The notes beneath the pieces are model-generated. The model saw only the letters and a list, made by a program, of their open reading frames with translations, searched no databases and was not told the DNA's origin. Positions 55,359 to 63,577 of a stretch of DNA of 64,000 nucleotides are shown here, piece after piece (positions within the stretch are counted from its first letter, which is position 1; the number at the start of each line of letters is the position of its first letter). The DNA lies in the NCBI GenBank assembly GCA_036496425.1, contig DASXLG010000367.1:1-64000 (forward strand). The letters are read 5' to 3'. Both the position numbers and the translations under genes were made by a program. The DNA comes from Terriglobia bacterium (GTDB taxonomy: Bacteria; Acidobacteriota; Terriglobia; 20CM-2-55-15).

Positions 55359-56716
55359 TCGTAGACTCCGTGGGCGTACCAGCGATCCAGATGGACGTCG
55401 TAATAGATACGGTAAAGCGCATCGAGGACCTCGATATCCCATTCCTCGCGATCCCATGTGTTGGGCCGCCACCAGTCACCCGACGTGCGCCACGGTCCGC
55501 TCGCTGTGGCCACCGGTCCATGCTTGCCATGCCACGCGATCCAGCTGGGGATGCCGCCGCGCAGTTGGACGGTGGCTTCGAGCGGCGGGCGGAAAACACG
55601 ACAGGATAGATTGCTCTCCCCGCTCAAGGGCCGGAGGCCCGACAGAGTGTAGCCCCAGCCGTAAGGCTGGGGTGAACGGTCTGTAACAGCGGGCAGCGCC
55701 GGAGGTGTGTAAGTCGGGCCTCCGGCCCTGTTGGGCAACAGGCCCGTAGCGCCCGCGGCACTCGAGAACCTCTTGACTGCAATCCCATCCGGGCGATGCG
55801 TATCCAGAATCTCCGGCGCACCGACATTCTCCTCACCCACCACCGCCTTCAACCGCGCTAACGTCAGCTCCAGTTTTTCCGGCTCCGGCGAGAGCGGCAC
55901 GAACAACCCGTTCTGCACCACGCGCGGTTTTGCCGGAATTGCTTCCAGCTCCACTCGGCGAATCGCCTCCCGGGCCGGATGCGCTTCCAGATCCAGGGTC
56001 AGGAGCCGCGTCAGCAGCCGCGCATTCCTTACAGGCAGCGGCAGATTCAAAACCCGCAAATACTTTCCCAGCGCCAGCCGCACTTCATGCGTTGCGAGAT
56101 TCCTCGATCGCATCCGCGAGCAGATCTGTTCCAGCATTCGCGACAAAATGAATGTCAGCGGCTCGATCGTCGTGATTTCATAATCCAGTTCCAGGACTTC
56201 CACGAATCGAACCGGATCCACGTGCGGCACCAGCGTGCGGGCGCCAGAGCCGCGCGCCATCTTGTGAAGCTTGGCGCCGTCCTGGCCAAGACGCTCCGCC
56301 ACCTGAATCGGCGGGAGTTGCGCAAATGCGCCGAGCGTGCGGATGCCCCAGCGGTCGAGCGTTTCCAGAATTTCGGAAGAAGGGGACAGAACCTGCAGCG
56401 GGAGATGGTTCAATCGCGCCGCTTCGGTTCCGCGATTCACAACCGTGATGCCGCTGAACCCGCGCGCGGCGCAGATGGCCGCATCCGCATTCGCCGCCAG
56501 CGCGATATTGGCCTGGATGCCGCGTTCGCGCACCCGTTCGGCGACCTGCTCGGCAATCTGCGGATACGATCCGAAAAGCCGCTCCAGTCCTTCCGCATCG
56601 AAAACAACGGTACCGGTCGATGTCTTTTCCACGCGCGGCGAGAACGCGGCCGCGCAGTCGAGCAGGATGGCATCCGTTTCAGCGGATGCATTCGGAATAT
56701 AGATGCACGCGAACAT
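55355..56716 (-). CDS. imuB: Y-family polymerase-like protein ImuB, with in-frame repeat insertion
   Basis: A 453-residue non-catalytic Y-family relative: FACIYIPNASAET replaces the acidic palm start, FDAEGLERLFGSYPQIAEQV is the usual second motif, and the HhH-type GIRTLGAFAQLPPIQVAERL and little-finger region follow. Between FSSAAGATGLLP and LSGESNLSCRVFRPPLEATV a stretch of ~34 residues (NRAGGPTYTPPALPAVTDRS, PQPYGWGYTLSGLRP) is encoded by a 103-bp inverted-repeat element and has no counterpart in the family. ImuB is the hub that binds ImuA, DnaE2 and the beta clamp. Start at 56716 within the 45-bp repeat boundary. Confidence 0.88.
   Translation of the reverse strand: MFACIYIPNASAETDAILLDCAAAFSPRVEKTSTGTVVFDAEGLERLFGSYPQIAEQVAERVRERGIQANIALAANADAAICAARGFSGITVVNRGTEAARLNHLPLQVLSPSSEILETLDRWGIRTLGAFAQLPPIQVAERLGQDGAKLHKMARGSGARTLVPHVDPVRFVEVLELDYEITTIEPLTFILSRMLEQICSRMRSRNLATHEVRLALGKYLRVLNLPLPVRNARLLTRLLTLDLEAHPAREAIRRVELEAIPAKPRVVQNGLFVPLSPEPEKLELTLARLKAVVGEENVGAPEILDTHRPDGIAVKRFSSAAGATGLLPNRAGGPTYTPPALPAVTDRSPQPYGWGYTLSGLRPLSGESNLSCRVFRPPLEATVQLRGGIPSWIAWHGKHGPVATASGPWRTSGDWWRPNTWDREEWDIEVLDALYRIYYDVHLDRWYAHGVYD
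55627..55729. repeat. 103-bp inverted-repeat element inside imuB
   Basis: Perfect 17-bp terminal inverted repeats AGGGCCGGAGGCCCGAC (55627-55643) and GTCGGGCCTCCGGCCCT (55713-55729), with an internal hairpin CCCCAGCC-GTAA-GGCTGGGG. The reading frame of imuB passes through without a stop. It appears to be a palindromic repeat that has inserted into a coding region and been kept in frame, comparable in kind to the protein-embedded palindromic elements of Rickettsia. Confidence 0.85.
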
Positions 56717-57452
56717 GAGTTACTGGTTTCGCCCTGTCGGGCGCATATTCGCTCCGCTCATGAGTTAGTGGTTTCGCCCTGTCGGACTCACATTCGCTCC
56801 GCTCATGGGATTTCAAAGAGCGTGGCCTGCGGGAGCGCACCACTTCGATATTCAAATTCAAGCCGTCCAGAAGGGTCGACCATTCCGCGCCACTGGTTTT
56901 CATTCGGAGCACGAGTGCGGCGGCGGATTTGACGATACTGTCGGAACTGATGACAACGAGCGCAGTCGGCGTCTTCTCGATCGTGCGTTGAAATCGGAAC
57001 CACGATGCCAGGGAGATCGATTGAACGTGCGGCAGCGGAAGATCCGTCAGATCCATCACCACGCGGCCGAAACCGCCGCCCTGCAGCAACAGATCCGTGG
57101 ATTTCAGAACCTGATCGAGTTTGTGGCAGCGCACCCACAACAAACGCTGCAAGTCCAGGCCAGCGGCCGCCGCCGATTTCGGATCGAACGCGTCCGTTCC
57201 ATCCACCAGCGCACAGACTTCATCGCCGGCCGTGGCTTCCACAAGGATGGACACCATGGCCGACGTGCGTCCGGATGTCGGCGGGCCAAAAATTTCGGTG
57301 ATGGCGCCGCGGGGCAGTCCTCCCGTCAGCGTGTCCAAGGGTGCGATTCCTGTCGGAACGCTTTCGAGAACACGTCGGTCGAGGTCGGTAAATGGCAATG
57401 GAACCCGTTCACTCAAGGCGGATTCCAACCGGGAGCGGATCACTGATTGCAT
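56679..57452 (-). CDS. imuA: RecA-like mutasome protein ImuA
   Basis: A 257-residue RecA-fold protein: GIAPLDTLTGGLPRGAITEI, then Walker A GPPTSGRTSAM, later VRCHKLDQVLKSTDLLLQGG and GFGRVVMDLTDLPLPHVQSI. ImuA is required with ImuB and DnaE2 for damage-induced mutagenesis. Start at MQSVIRSRLE (57452). The C-terminal ~45 residues from SHERSECESDRAK onward are encoded by the two 45-bp repeat units and sequence beyond them, and overlap imuB by 38 bases. Stops in the other frames fall at the repeat boundary, so the ancestral C-terminus probably ended near RSRRPRSL. Confidence 0.85.
   Translation of the reverse strand: MQSVIRSRLESALSERVPLPFTDLDRRVLESVPTGIAPLDTLTGGLPRGAITEIFGPPTSGRTSAMVSILVEATAGDEVCALVDGTDAFDPKSAAAAGLDLQRLLWVRCHKLDQVLKSTDLLLQGGGFGRVVMDLTDLPLPHVQSISLASWFRFQRTIEKTPTALVVISSDSIVKSAAALVLRMKTSGAEWSTLLDGLNLNIEVVRSRRPRSLKSHERSECESDRAKPLTHERSEYAPDRAKPVTHVRVHLYSECIR
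56716..56805. repeat. 45-bp tandem duplicate (ATTCGCTCCGCTCAT family), locus 2
   Basis: Units 56716-56760 and 56761-56805, each TGAGTTASTGGTTTCGCCCT ... ATTCGCTCCGCTCA, differing at a few positions. Same period and same last 14 bases as the pair at 43487-43576. It lies at the imuA/imuB junction; it contributes the ImuA C-terminus and reaches the first base of the imuB start codon. Confidence 0.9.
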
Positions 57453-57478
57453 AAAGTTAATCGAGAACAGATTTCTTA

Positions 57479-57498
57479 TACCGTACATTTGTATGGTA
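57479..57498. promoter_or_regulatory. Inverted-repeat operator between imuA and udgX (candidate LexA site)
   Basis: TACCGTACA-TT-TGTATGGTA: 8 of 9 arm positions pair. It lies 26 bases upstream of the imuA start codon and covers the first udgX start codon. imuA-imuB-dnaE2 operons are usually under LexA; the acidobacterial LexA motif is not something I can confirm here, so the assignment is inference. Confidence 0.6.
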
Positions 57499-58155
57499 GT
57501 CAATCCGATGCCGAAACGAATTGAAACGACAGCACTTCCTTTGATTCCACCCGATCCGACGATTCCCAGACTGCGTCTTGCGGCCTCGAATTGCCGCGCC
57601 TGTGAACTGTGGAAACGGGGTACCCAGACCGTTTTTGGAGAAGGCGGCCCGAAAGCCCGGGTCATGCTGATTGGAGAACAGCCGGGGGATCAGGAAGACA
57701 TCCAGGGCCGCCCATTTGTCGGACCTGCGGGAAAAGTTCTCGATAAAGCTCTACAGGAAGCAGGCATTGATCGGGACGACATCTATGTCACGAATGCGGT
57801 GAAACACTTCAAATGGGAGCCACGAGGGAAGCGGCGTATCCACAAAAAGCCGAACTCGATGGAAATCACCGCCTGCAAACCGTGGATCGAAGCGGAAATC
57901 GACGTTGTGAACCCCGACGTTATCGTCTGCCTCGGAGCGACCGCCGCACAGGCGCTGCTCGGCCGCCAGTTCCGGGTTAGTATCCAGCGCGGTACATGGG
58001 TTTCATCGCCCTATGCGCCTTTCGTGATGGCCACCGTCCACCCCTCATCGCTGTTGCGTGCGCCGGATGAAGAAACCCGCCACCGCGAAACGGAACGTTT
58101 CATCGAGGATCTCCGGCTCGTGCACGAAGCACTGAAGAAACATAAGGTTGCATGA
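57493..58155 (+). CDS. udgX: UdgX-type uracil-DNA glycosylase
   Basis: A 220-residue 4Fe-4S uracil-DNA glycosylase superfamily protein. Motif A GEQPGDQEDIQGRPFVGPAG, the UdgX-specific loop KWEPRGKRRIHKKPN with H117, and motif B ATVHPSSLLRAPDE are present; Cys 34, 37, 128 and 146 fit the iron-sulfur ligands. In UdgX the His of KRRIH attacks the sugar and leaves the protein covalently linked to the DNA after uracil removal. Met1 (57493) lies within the inverted-repeat operator; Met6 (57508) is an equally likely start. It is divergent from the imuA mutasome operon, suggesting shared control. Confidence 0.9.
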   Translation: MVVNPMPKRIETTALPLIPPDPTIPRLRLAASNCRACELWKRGTQTVFGEGGPKARVMLIGEQPGDQEDIQGRPFVGPAGKVLDKALQEAGIDRDDIYVTNAVKHFKWEPRGKRRIHKKPNSMEITACKPWIEAEIDVVNPDVIVCLGATAAQALLGRQFRVSIQRGTWVSSPYAPFVMATVHPSSLLRAPDEETRHRETERFIEDLRLVHEALKKHKVA

Positions 58156-58168
58156 CAAGGTCGGGAAC

Positions 58169-58260
58169 GGGGAATAGCCACAAAAGGCACATAAGGGACC
58201 ACAGAAAGCACAAAAACGTAAGGTCATTCTAATGTTTTGTGCCTTTTGTGGTTATTCCCC
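58169..58260. repeat. Nonamer-type hairpin after udgX
   Basis: 58169-58191 (GGGGAATAGCCACAAAAGGCACA) and 58238-58260 are complementary over 22 of 23 positions. The loop holds further GCACAAAA / TTTTGTGC symmetry. It lies between udgX and the TPR gene. Confidence 0.82.
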
Positions 58261-58315
58261 CTCTGGAATTCTCCAGCCTCGTACTACGATATCAGGGGGG
58301 ACCGCGCTGTCATCG

Positions 58316-59464
58316 ATGATCCGACTTCCGAAGAACCTGAGGCTCCGTGAGCCTTTACTCATCATTATTTTGATCATACTTGCGTCGATATTGTTCGCCG
58401 TGACGCATGCTTACACGCAGGCTTATGATCGCCGCCGTACCGAGTTGGGGCAGCAGTGGTTCGATTCGGCTTTGGCGGAGCTGCGCAGCGGGAGTGCGAA
58501 CTCCGCGGTGGAGGGATTTCAGACCGCGCTCAGCTATGCTCCGGCAAACTGGGACTACCGGCTTGAACTTGCAAGAGCTCTCACTGCCGCGAATCGCACA
58601 GCCGAGGCGCGCGCCTATTACCAGACGCTCTGGCAGACGAACCCCGACGACGGTTCCGTCAACTTGCAGCTTGCCCGTCTCGCCGTGCAGAACGGAACCA
58701 GGGAAGAAGCCGAACGCTATTTCAACGGCGCGATTTTCGGTATCTGGGAAAGCGATGCTGCTGAAAACCGGCGTGCAGCGCTCTTCGAGATGATCGACTT
58801 CTATCTGCGGCAGAATAATTACGGCGCGGCGGACTCCGAGCTTACGGTCCTGTCCGCAAATATTCCCGAGGATCCGAATACGCATGCGCGCGTCGCCGGA
58901 CTGTTTCTGCGCGTCAACGACAACGCGCGCGCTCTCACCGAGTTTCGCTCCGCGCTGTTGCGGGATCCGAAGAATCCTGCCACGCTCCGGGGAGCCGGCG
59001 AAGCCGCGTTCCGGCTGGGCCGGTATCGGGATGCAAAATCCTTTCTCGACAGCTCGCTGCGCTTCGGTCCGGAAAATCAGTTCGCGCGCGATCTTCTGGC
59101 CACGATTAATGCCATTCTGTCGCTGAATCCGCTCGAGAGCCGCATCCCTTCGTGGGAAAAAGCGCAGCGTATCGTTCGCGGTTTTCAGATCGCAGGGGAT
59201 CGTCTCAATGCCTGCATGATGCAGCTTCAAGCTGCTCCGGCGAATCCGTCGTCGATAGGGCTTGGTGAGTTCTCGGAAAAATGGATGATGCTGGCCCCGA
59301 TGGTGCAGGAGCTGAAGTTGCGGAACGACGCGGACCTCTCCCAGGAAGCCATGGAACTCACATTTTCGATCGAACAGCAGACAAGTACCCTCTGCGGTCC
59401 GCCGCCTGCGGGCCCCGACATGGCATTGCTCACCATCGCCCAGGCGCGGCCTAAAGATCAATGA
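58316..59464 (+). CDS. Membrane-anchored TPR protein
   Basis: 382 residues: a membrane segment near the N-terminus (LLIIILIILASILFAVTHAY), then tetratricopeptide-like helix pairs: SALAELRSGSANSAVEGFQTALSYAP, YRLELARALTAANRTAEARAYYQTLWQTNP, VNLQLARLAVQNGTREEAERYF and later NARALTEFRSALLRDPKNPA and YRDAKSFLDSSLRFGPEN. Likely a periplasmic scaffold. Start at MIRLPKNLRL (58316). Its end overlaps the CLC channel start by four bases, so it may assist that channel or simply be co-expressed. Confidence 0.78.
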   Translation: MIRLPKNLRLREPLLIIILIILASILFAVTHAYTQAYDRRRTELGQQWFDSALAELRSGSANSAVEGFQTALSYAPANWDYRLELARALTAANRTAEARAYYQTLWQTNPDDGSVNLQLARLAVQNGTREEAERYFNGAIFGIWESDAAENRRAALFEMIDFYLRQNNYGAADSELTVLSANIPEDPNTHARVAGLFLRVNDNARALTEFRSALLRDPKNPATLRGAGEAAFRLGRYRDAKSFLDSSLRFGPENQFARDLLATINAILSLNPLESRIPSWEKAQRIVRGFQIAGDRLNACMMQLQAAPANPSSIGLGEFSEKWMMLAPMVQELKLRNDADLSQEAMELTFSIEQQTSTLCGPPPAGPDMALLTIAQARPKDQ

Positions 59465-61239
59465 GCACATCCGAAGATCTGCTTCGGCGCCTGGGCGCAC
59501 AGCTTTCCTATAACGAAGAACGCTTTTTTCTCGTCCTCGCGATTTTCATCGGAATCATTGCGGGCATGGCGGTCGTCTGCTTTCGTGTCACGATGGAGTG
59601 GACCCACCTCTTTTTGCTCGGCTCGTCGATTACGCCGACGCTGACGCGCGCGTTTCTTGCGCCTTCGCTGACCGGGTTGGTGATCGCCGGTCTCGTTTTC
59701 ACTGTGTTCGGCGGCGCGCGCGGCAGCGGATTGAACCAGACGAAGGCCGCTCTTTACGTTTCGGATGGGTATATCCCGTTTCGAACGGTCATCGGTAAAT
59801 TCATCACCGCGACGCTGGCGATCGGTTCCGGTCATTCGCTCGGGCCGGAAGATCCGTCATTGCAGATCGGCGCCGGGCTGGCCTCCGCTTTCGGACAAAA
59901 TCTGAAGCTTTCCCGCAAGAAGCTTCGCCTGCTGGCTCCGGTCGGCGCCGCTGCGGGTCTGGCAGCGGCGTTCAACGCTCCGATTTCCGCCGTGCTGTTT
60001 GTTATCGAAGAAGTCATCGGCCACTGGAGCGCGGGAATCCTCGGAGCCGTGGTGTTGTCAGCCGTGTCCAGCGTTGTGGTCATGCGCGCGTTCCTCGGAA
60101 CGGAGCCTCTGTTCCGCATTCCGCCGACAAGTGTTTCGCGCTGGCAGGAGCTGCTGGCATACGCGGTCCTGGGTATCCTCGGAGGCTTGGCATCCGTCGC
60201 GTTCTCGCAGGCTATTGAATGGCTTCGTCCGAGAATGAAAGCGTTTCCGCTGAAAGCGCAGTTTTTTCAACCCGCGATTGCCGGACTTCTGCTCGGCTGC
60301 ATTGCGGCGGCCGGGTTTCCGCAGGTCATGGGCGCCGGCTACGACTTCATGGATCAGGCAATGCACGGCCAATTCACATGGCAGGTGCTGGCGATCCTCG
60401 CCGGACTCAAAATCGTTGCGACCACGGTCTCCTACGTCAGCGGAACGCCAGGCGGCATGTTCGCGCCGACGCTTTTCATCGGCGCAATGCTGGGGGGATC
60501 TGTCGGCACTGTCGAGCGATTGCTTTTCCCGAATTTGACGGGCTCGGTCGGAACTTACGCGCTGGTCGGCATGGGAGTTTTATTTGCGGGTTTCCTGCGG
60601 GCTCCGATCACGTCGGTGTTCATGGCGCTCGAAGTGAGCGGCGATTATTCGATCATTCTCCCGGTGCTGGTCGCCAATATGCTGTCATACCTGATCTCGC
60701 GGCAGTTGCAGAAAGTCCCGGTCCTCGAAGTTCTCACGCGGCAGGACGGCCTCTACCTTCCGGCTCTCGAAGAAGAGCGGGAACACGAGTCGCTGCTTGT
60801 CGAAGACGCCATGCGCGAACCCGCGGTCAGCCCATTCGACGGGAAACAGACCGTGGCGTGGGCCCGCGCGATTGCGGGAACCGAACCCGGCGGTAAATTC
60901 CTCGTTATCCTCGATGAGCGGAAATGGTCCGTCGTGACCTCCGAAGAACTGGAAGAACTCACCAGTGACGGCAAAGCCGGACAGCCGCTCGATGCGGTGC
61001 TGCCGGACCGCGCCGTGCCCTATCTCTATCCCGACCAGGACCTCGACGTCGCGCTTGGTTATACGCAGGAGTGGACCATGATTCCGGTCGTGAGCCGCAC
61101 GAACAATATGCGGATTCAGGGCGTCATCGAACTTGCCGACGTTCTGCGCGCCTACCGGCCCACCCACGCCGAAGAGACCGGGGAGGGGGAAACAACCACA
61201 AGAAGGACATCACGCACAAGAACGGGATCCGTTTTGTAA
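59461..61239 (+). CDS. CLC-family chloride channel/transporter with C-terminal CBS-like region
   Basis: 592 residues with the CLC membrane fold (about 20-430). Selectivity motifs: GSGHSLGPEDPSLQIG (the gating Glu at about 130 is kept, but the usual GxEGP reads GPEDP), GLAAAFNAPISAVLFVIEEV, and GTPGGMFAPTLFIGAMLGG. About 430-570 is a soluble region with one CBS-like unit (VEDAMREPAVSPF ... MIPVVSRTNNMRIQGVIEL). The last ~15 residues (TTTRRTSRTRTGSVL) are translated from a degenerate CACAAGAAG repeat. It moves chloride across the cytoplasmic membrane; channel or exchanger mode cannot be decided. Confidence 0.87.
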   Translation: MSTSEDLLRRLGAQLSYNEERFFLVLAIFIGIIAGMAVVCFRVTMEWTHLFLLGSSITPTLTRAFLAPSLTGLVIAGLVFTVFGGARGSGLNQTKAALYVSDGYIPFRTVIGKFITATLAIGSGHSLGPEDPSLQIGAGLASAFGQNLKLSRKKLRLLAPVGAAAGLAAAFNAPISAVLFVIEEVIGHWSAGILGAVVLSAVSSVVVMRAFLGTEPLFRIPPTSVSRWQELLAYAVLGILGGLASVAFSQAIEWLRPRMKAFPLKAQFFQPAIAGLLLGCIAAAGFPQVMGAGYDFMDQAMHGQFTWQVLAILAGLKIVATTVSYVSGTPGGMFAPTLFIGAMLGGSVGTVERLLFPNLTGSVGTYALVGMGVLFAGFLRAPITSVFMALEVSGDYSIILPVLVANMLSYLISRQLQKVPVLEVLTRQDGLYLPALEEEREHESLLVEDAMREPAVSPFDGKQTVAWARAIAGTEPGGKFLVILDERKWSVVTSEELEELTSDGKAGQPLDAVLPDRAVPYLYPDQDLDVALGYTQEWTMIPVVSRTNNMRIQGVIELADVLRAYRPTHAEETGEGETTTRRTSRTRTGSVL

Positions 61240-61263
61240 CTCTTGTGTCTCTTGTGCTTCTTA
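61190..61263. repeat. Degenerate CACAAGAAG-family hairpin
   Basis: AACCACAAGAAGGACATCAC, GCACAAGAACGG and then CCGTTTTGTAACTCTTGTG, TCTCTTGTGCTTCTT form an imperfect inverted repeat. The left half lies inside the 3' end of the CLC gene. Confidence 0.6.
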
Positions 61264-61300
61264 TATCCACTTTTCGAAGACGATCGGCGAAGATCGAGGT

Positions 61301-62125
61301 ATGGATGGAATCGGATCGTTCTTCCAAGGGAAAGCGGCTCTCGTGACAGGCGCCTCGTCCGGCATAGGCGAGGAACTCGCCTGGCAGCTGGCTCAGGCGG
61401 GCGCCGTGGTGACGCTGTCGGCGCGGCGGACTCCATTGCTGGGGGGACTCGCGCGGCGAATCGAAGAGTCGGGAAAGCGCCGGCCGCTGATAGTCGAATG
61501 TGATGTAACAAGAGACGGGGACCTGGAACGTGCCGTCGCGGAGACTGTTCGCGAGTTCGGGAAGCTGGATGTGGCGGTGGCGAATGCCGGTTTTGGAGTA
61601 TCCGGTCCATTGAAAGAGCTTTCTCTCGGTGATTACCGCCGCCAGTTCGAGACGAACGTGTTCGGGGTTTTGCGAACCATCTATGCCTCCCTTCCGGAGA
61701 TCGAGAAGACGAAGGGCAATCTCGTCATTATCGGCAGCATCGCCGGCTGGATGCCGATGCCGGGCGCCTCAGCCTACGGCATGAGCAAGTTTGCTTTGCG
61801 AAGCCTGGCGAGTTCGATCGCTCCGGAACTGCGGCCGCTCGGCATCAAGGTGACACTGATCAGTCCCGGCTGGGTGGCCAGCAACTTCGGCCGCGTTGAT
61901 AATCAGGGAAAACCTCGCGACAGGAATCCGAACCCGCCGCCACAGTTGTTCGTGATGCCTGCAGCTAAAGCAGCCCGGCAGATTCTGAACGCCGTGGCAC
62001 GCGGCAAGGACGAAGAGATCATCACTGGTCACGGCAAGGTTGCGGTGTTTCTCGAACGATTCGCGCCATCGGCGCTCCACGCGGTAACCCGGAAGATCGC
62101 CGAACTCCGGAAGGCGCGCGCGTAG
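61301..62125 (+). CDS. Short-chain dehydrogenase/reductase
   Basis: A 274-residue classical SDR: cofactor motif TGASSGIG (about 16-23), VANAGFGVSG, catalytic Ser in IIGSIAGWMPM and the Y-x-x-x-K in ASAYGMSKFALRSLA. Arg residues after the second strand (SARRTP) suggest NADP(H). The C-terminal ~45 residues include VTRKIAELRKARA. Substrate unknown. Start at MDGIGSFFQG (61301) after GATCGAGGT. Separated from the CLC gene by a repeat. Confidence 0.85.
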   Translation: MDGIGSFFQGKAALVTGASSGIGEELAWQLAQAGAVVTLSARRTPLLGGLARRIEESGKRRPLIVECDVTRDGDLERAVAETVREFGKLDVAVANAGFGVSGPLKELSLGDYRRQFETNVFGVLRTIYASLPEIEKTKGNLVIIGSIAGWMPMPGASAYGMSKFALRSLASSIAPELRPLGIKVTLISPGWVASNFGRVDNQGKPRDRNPNPPPQLFVMPAAKAARQILNAVARGKDEEIITGHGKVAVFLERFAPSALHAVTRKIAELRKARA

Positions 62126-62241
62126 GACGAGGAAACAACAAGATTACCAGCGCGCAGATGCCGACAGTATTCATCAGAACTCAATTCACCGAAGCTTCGG
62201 TCCCTTCTTCAAATTACAATGCTGGCTGAGATGCTCCTAAA

Positions 62242-63174
62242 CTAACCGGCCGCTGGCCGAACCGTGTACGGCGGATTGAACTCAGGTGCGTGCCCTTGAC
62301 GGCCCGCCATCCACCGCAACAGATAGACGATCTTCGGATCGGTTAGACCAAAGAATCCCGGGATAACTTCCAATACGGTATGGGCGACCATGTCTTTGAA
62401 GTAGTCGATATCCGGTTCAACGAGGACCCAATTCGTTCCAGCCGGCGATGGTTCCTTTTCGTGGAATGTGAGTTGTACATTCGCTTCGCCAAATTGAATC
62501 TGCTTGTAACTTGTGGTCGCGCCGGGATGGAGAAGGCCGGGATTCGGTTCTTCAGCAAAGCTGCCCTGATTGTCCGCGGTGCGGACTTGTGTTACGAGAG
62601 TCGGATCAGCCCATACATAAAACCGGTCCTGCTTCATGGGATATGTCGCGTTATTCCATACAAGCTGGCGAAAATACTGCAGTACTGTTCCTTGCGGCAA
62701 CGGGATGTCGCGACATGCCGTTAGGATATTAAGAAGGCAGGCGAGGTCCTTGCCATCCTCGACCTCCTTTAAATCTTCATACCTTCTTTGAGCGGACGCG
62801 GCATCGTCCGCACCCTGCGACAACAGCTCGTACAGCTGCGGTGCGAGTACAAGCAGATCGTTAAATTGTGAAAAATTAAACTCGGCTTTCTCGGGCAGAA
62901 TCATCAGCGAGACTGTACGCACGAGATTTGCAGATACGTCGACGGGAAAGAAGCCGGTATCGAGCACATTATCTCGCGAGATCAGTACCGTATACTGGTC
63001 TCCAAAGTTGTCGTAGACCGTAACATCAGGAATATTGATCGTGGGGCCTTTGACATTGTTCCGGTAGATCGTCCGTTTATTTCCGTCAGTGAGCGTCAGT
63101 AGTACCTCTGTTCCAGCAGGGACGAGTTGGCGCGTGCTGTCATAGAGGTTGATAAGAATCTTTCCCGTTGCCAT
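62242..63174 (-). CDS. Unrecognised protein, last gene of a three-gene operon
   Basis: 310 residues. Residues 1-100 are beta-rich (KILINLYDSTRQLVPAGTEV, VTVYDNFGDQYTVLISRDNV, LVRTVSLMILPEKAEFNF), resembling a carboxypeptidase-regulatory or pre-albumin-like fold. About 105-170 is helical (QFNDLLVLAPQLYELLSQGA), and the rest is mixed with several Trp/Tyr. No signal peptide, membrane segment or catalytic motif is seen. Start MATGKILINL has GGGAG nine bases upstream. It follows two helical-protein genes on the same strand (68-base gap). I do not recognise the family. Confidence 0.65.
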   Translation of the reverse strand: MATGKILINLYDSTRQLVPAGTEVLLTLTDGNKRTIYRNNVKGPTINIPDVTVYDNFGDQYTVLISRDNVLDTGFFPVDVSANLVRTVSLMILPEKAEFNFSQFNDLLVLAPQLYELLSQGADDAASAQRRYEDLKEVEDGKDLACLLNILTACRDIPLPQGTVLQYFRQLVWNNATYPMKQDRFYVWADPTLVTQVRTADNQGSFAEEPNPGLLHPGATTSYKQIQFGEANVQLTFHEKEPSPAGTNWVLVEPDIDYFKDMVAHTVLEVIPGFFGLTDPKIVYLLRWMAGRQGHAPEFNPPYTVRPAAG

Positions 63175-63242
63175 AGTGTAATCTCCCAAAGTGTTTAGTC
63201 AGGCCAGTAAGGACTGGACAGTGCCTTATCCATCGCTTGTGC

Positions 63243-63572
63243 CTAAACGACGGCGCCGACTGCCGTTGCGAGATTCGTCACGGAGCCGATGAGACGCGTA
63301 ACAGTGTCTATTGTTTGTTGAATTCGGTTTATGTCGGCGATCGTTTGCTTCAGCTCATCATTAGTCCGCTGGATTTGATCGGCTGCTGTTTGAAATGCGG
63401 GTGTATTGTCACTGAATAGCTGACCGGCGAGTTTACGCTGACGATCATCGAGTGCGAACCGCAATTGTTGAAGCTGCCGATGTTTAGGGTCACTGGGAAG
63501 CAAACTGCCGATTTGGACGTCCAGTTCCGTTAGTACATCGCCGATTAAACGCAAGAGTTCAATTTTGGTCAT
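63243..63572 (-). CDS. Small helical protein, unrecognised
   Basis: 109 residues, predicted almost all alpha-helical: LRLIGDVLTELDVQIGSLLP, then a heptad-rich helix (QIQRTNDELKQTIADINRIQ) and a hydrophobic small-residue C-terminus (VTRLIGSVTNLATAVGAVV). No signal peptide. The amphipathic helix followed by an Ala/Gly/Val tail could be a membrane-interacting or oligomerising segment. It starts five bases after the upstream gene's stop, so it is part of the same operon. Function unknown. Confidence 0.65.
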   Translation of the reverse strand: MTKIELLRLIGDVLTELDVQIGSLLPSDPKHRQLQQLRFALDDRQRKLAGQLFSDNTPAFQTAADQIQRTNDELKQTIADINRIQQTIDTVTRLIGSVTNLATAVGAVV

Positions 63573-63577
63573 AGGCT

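Noticed and set aside
57453-57665. N-terminal extension of imuA
   Set aside because: It overlaps the divergent udgX coding region and the inverted-repeat operator; the conserved protein starts at 57452.
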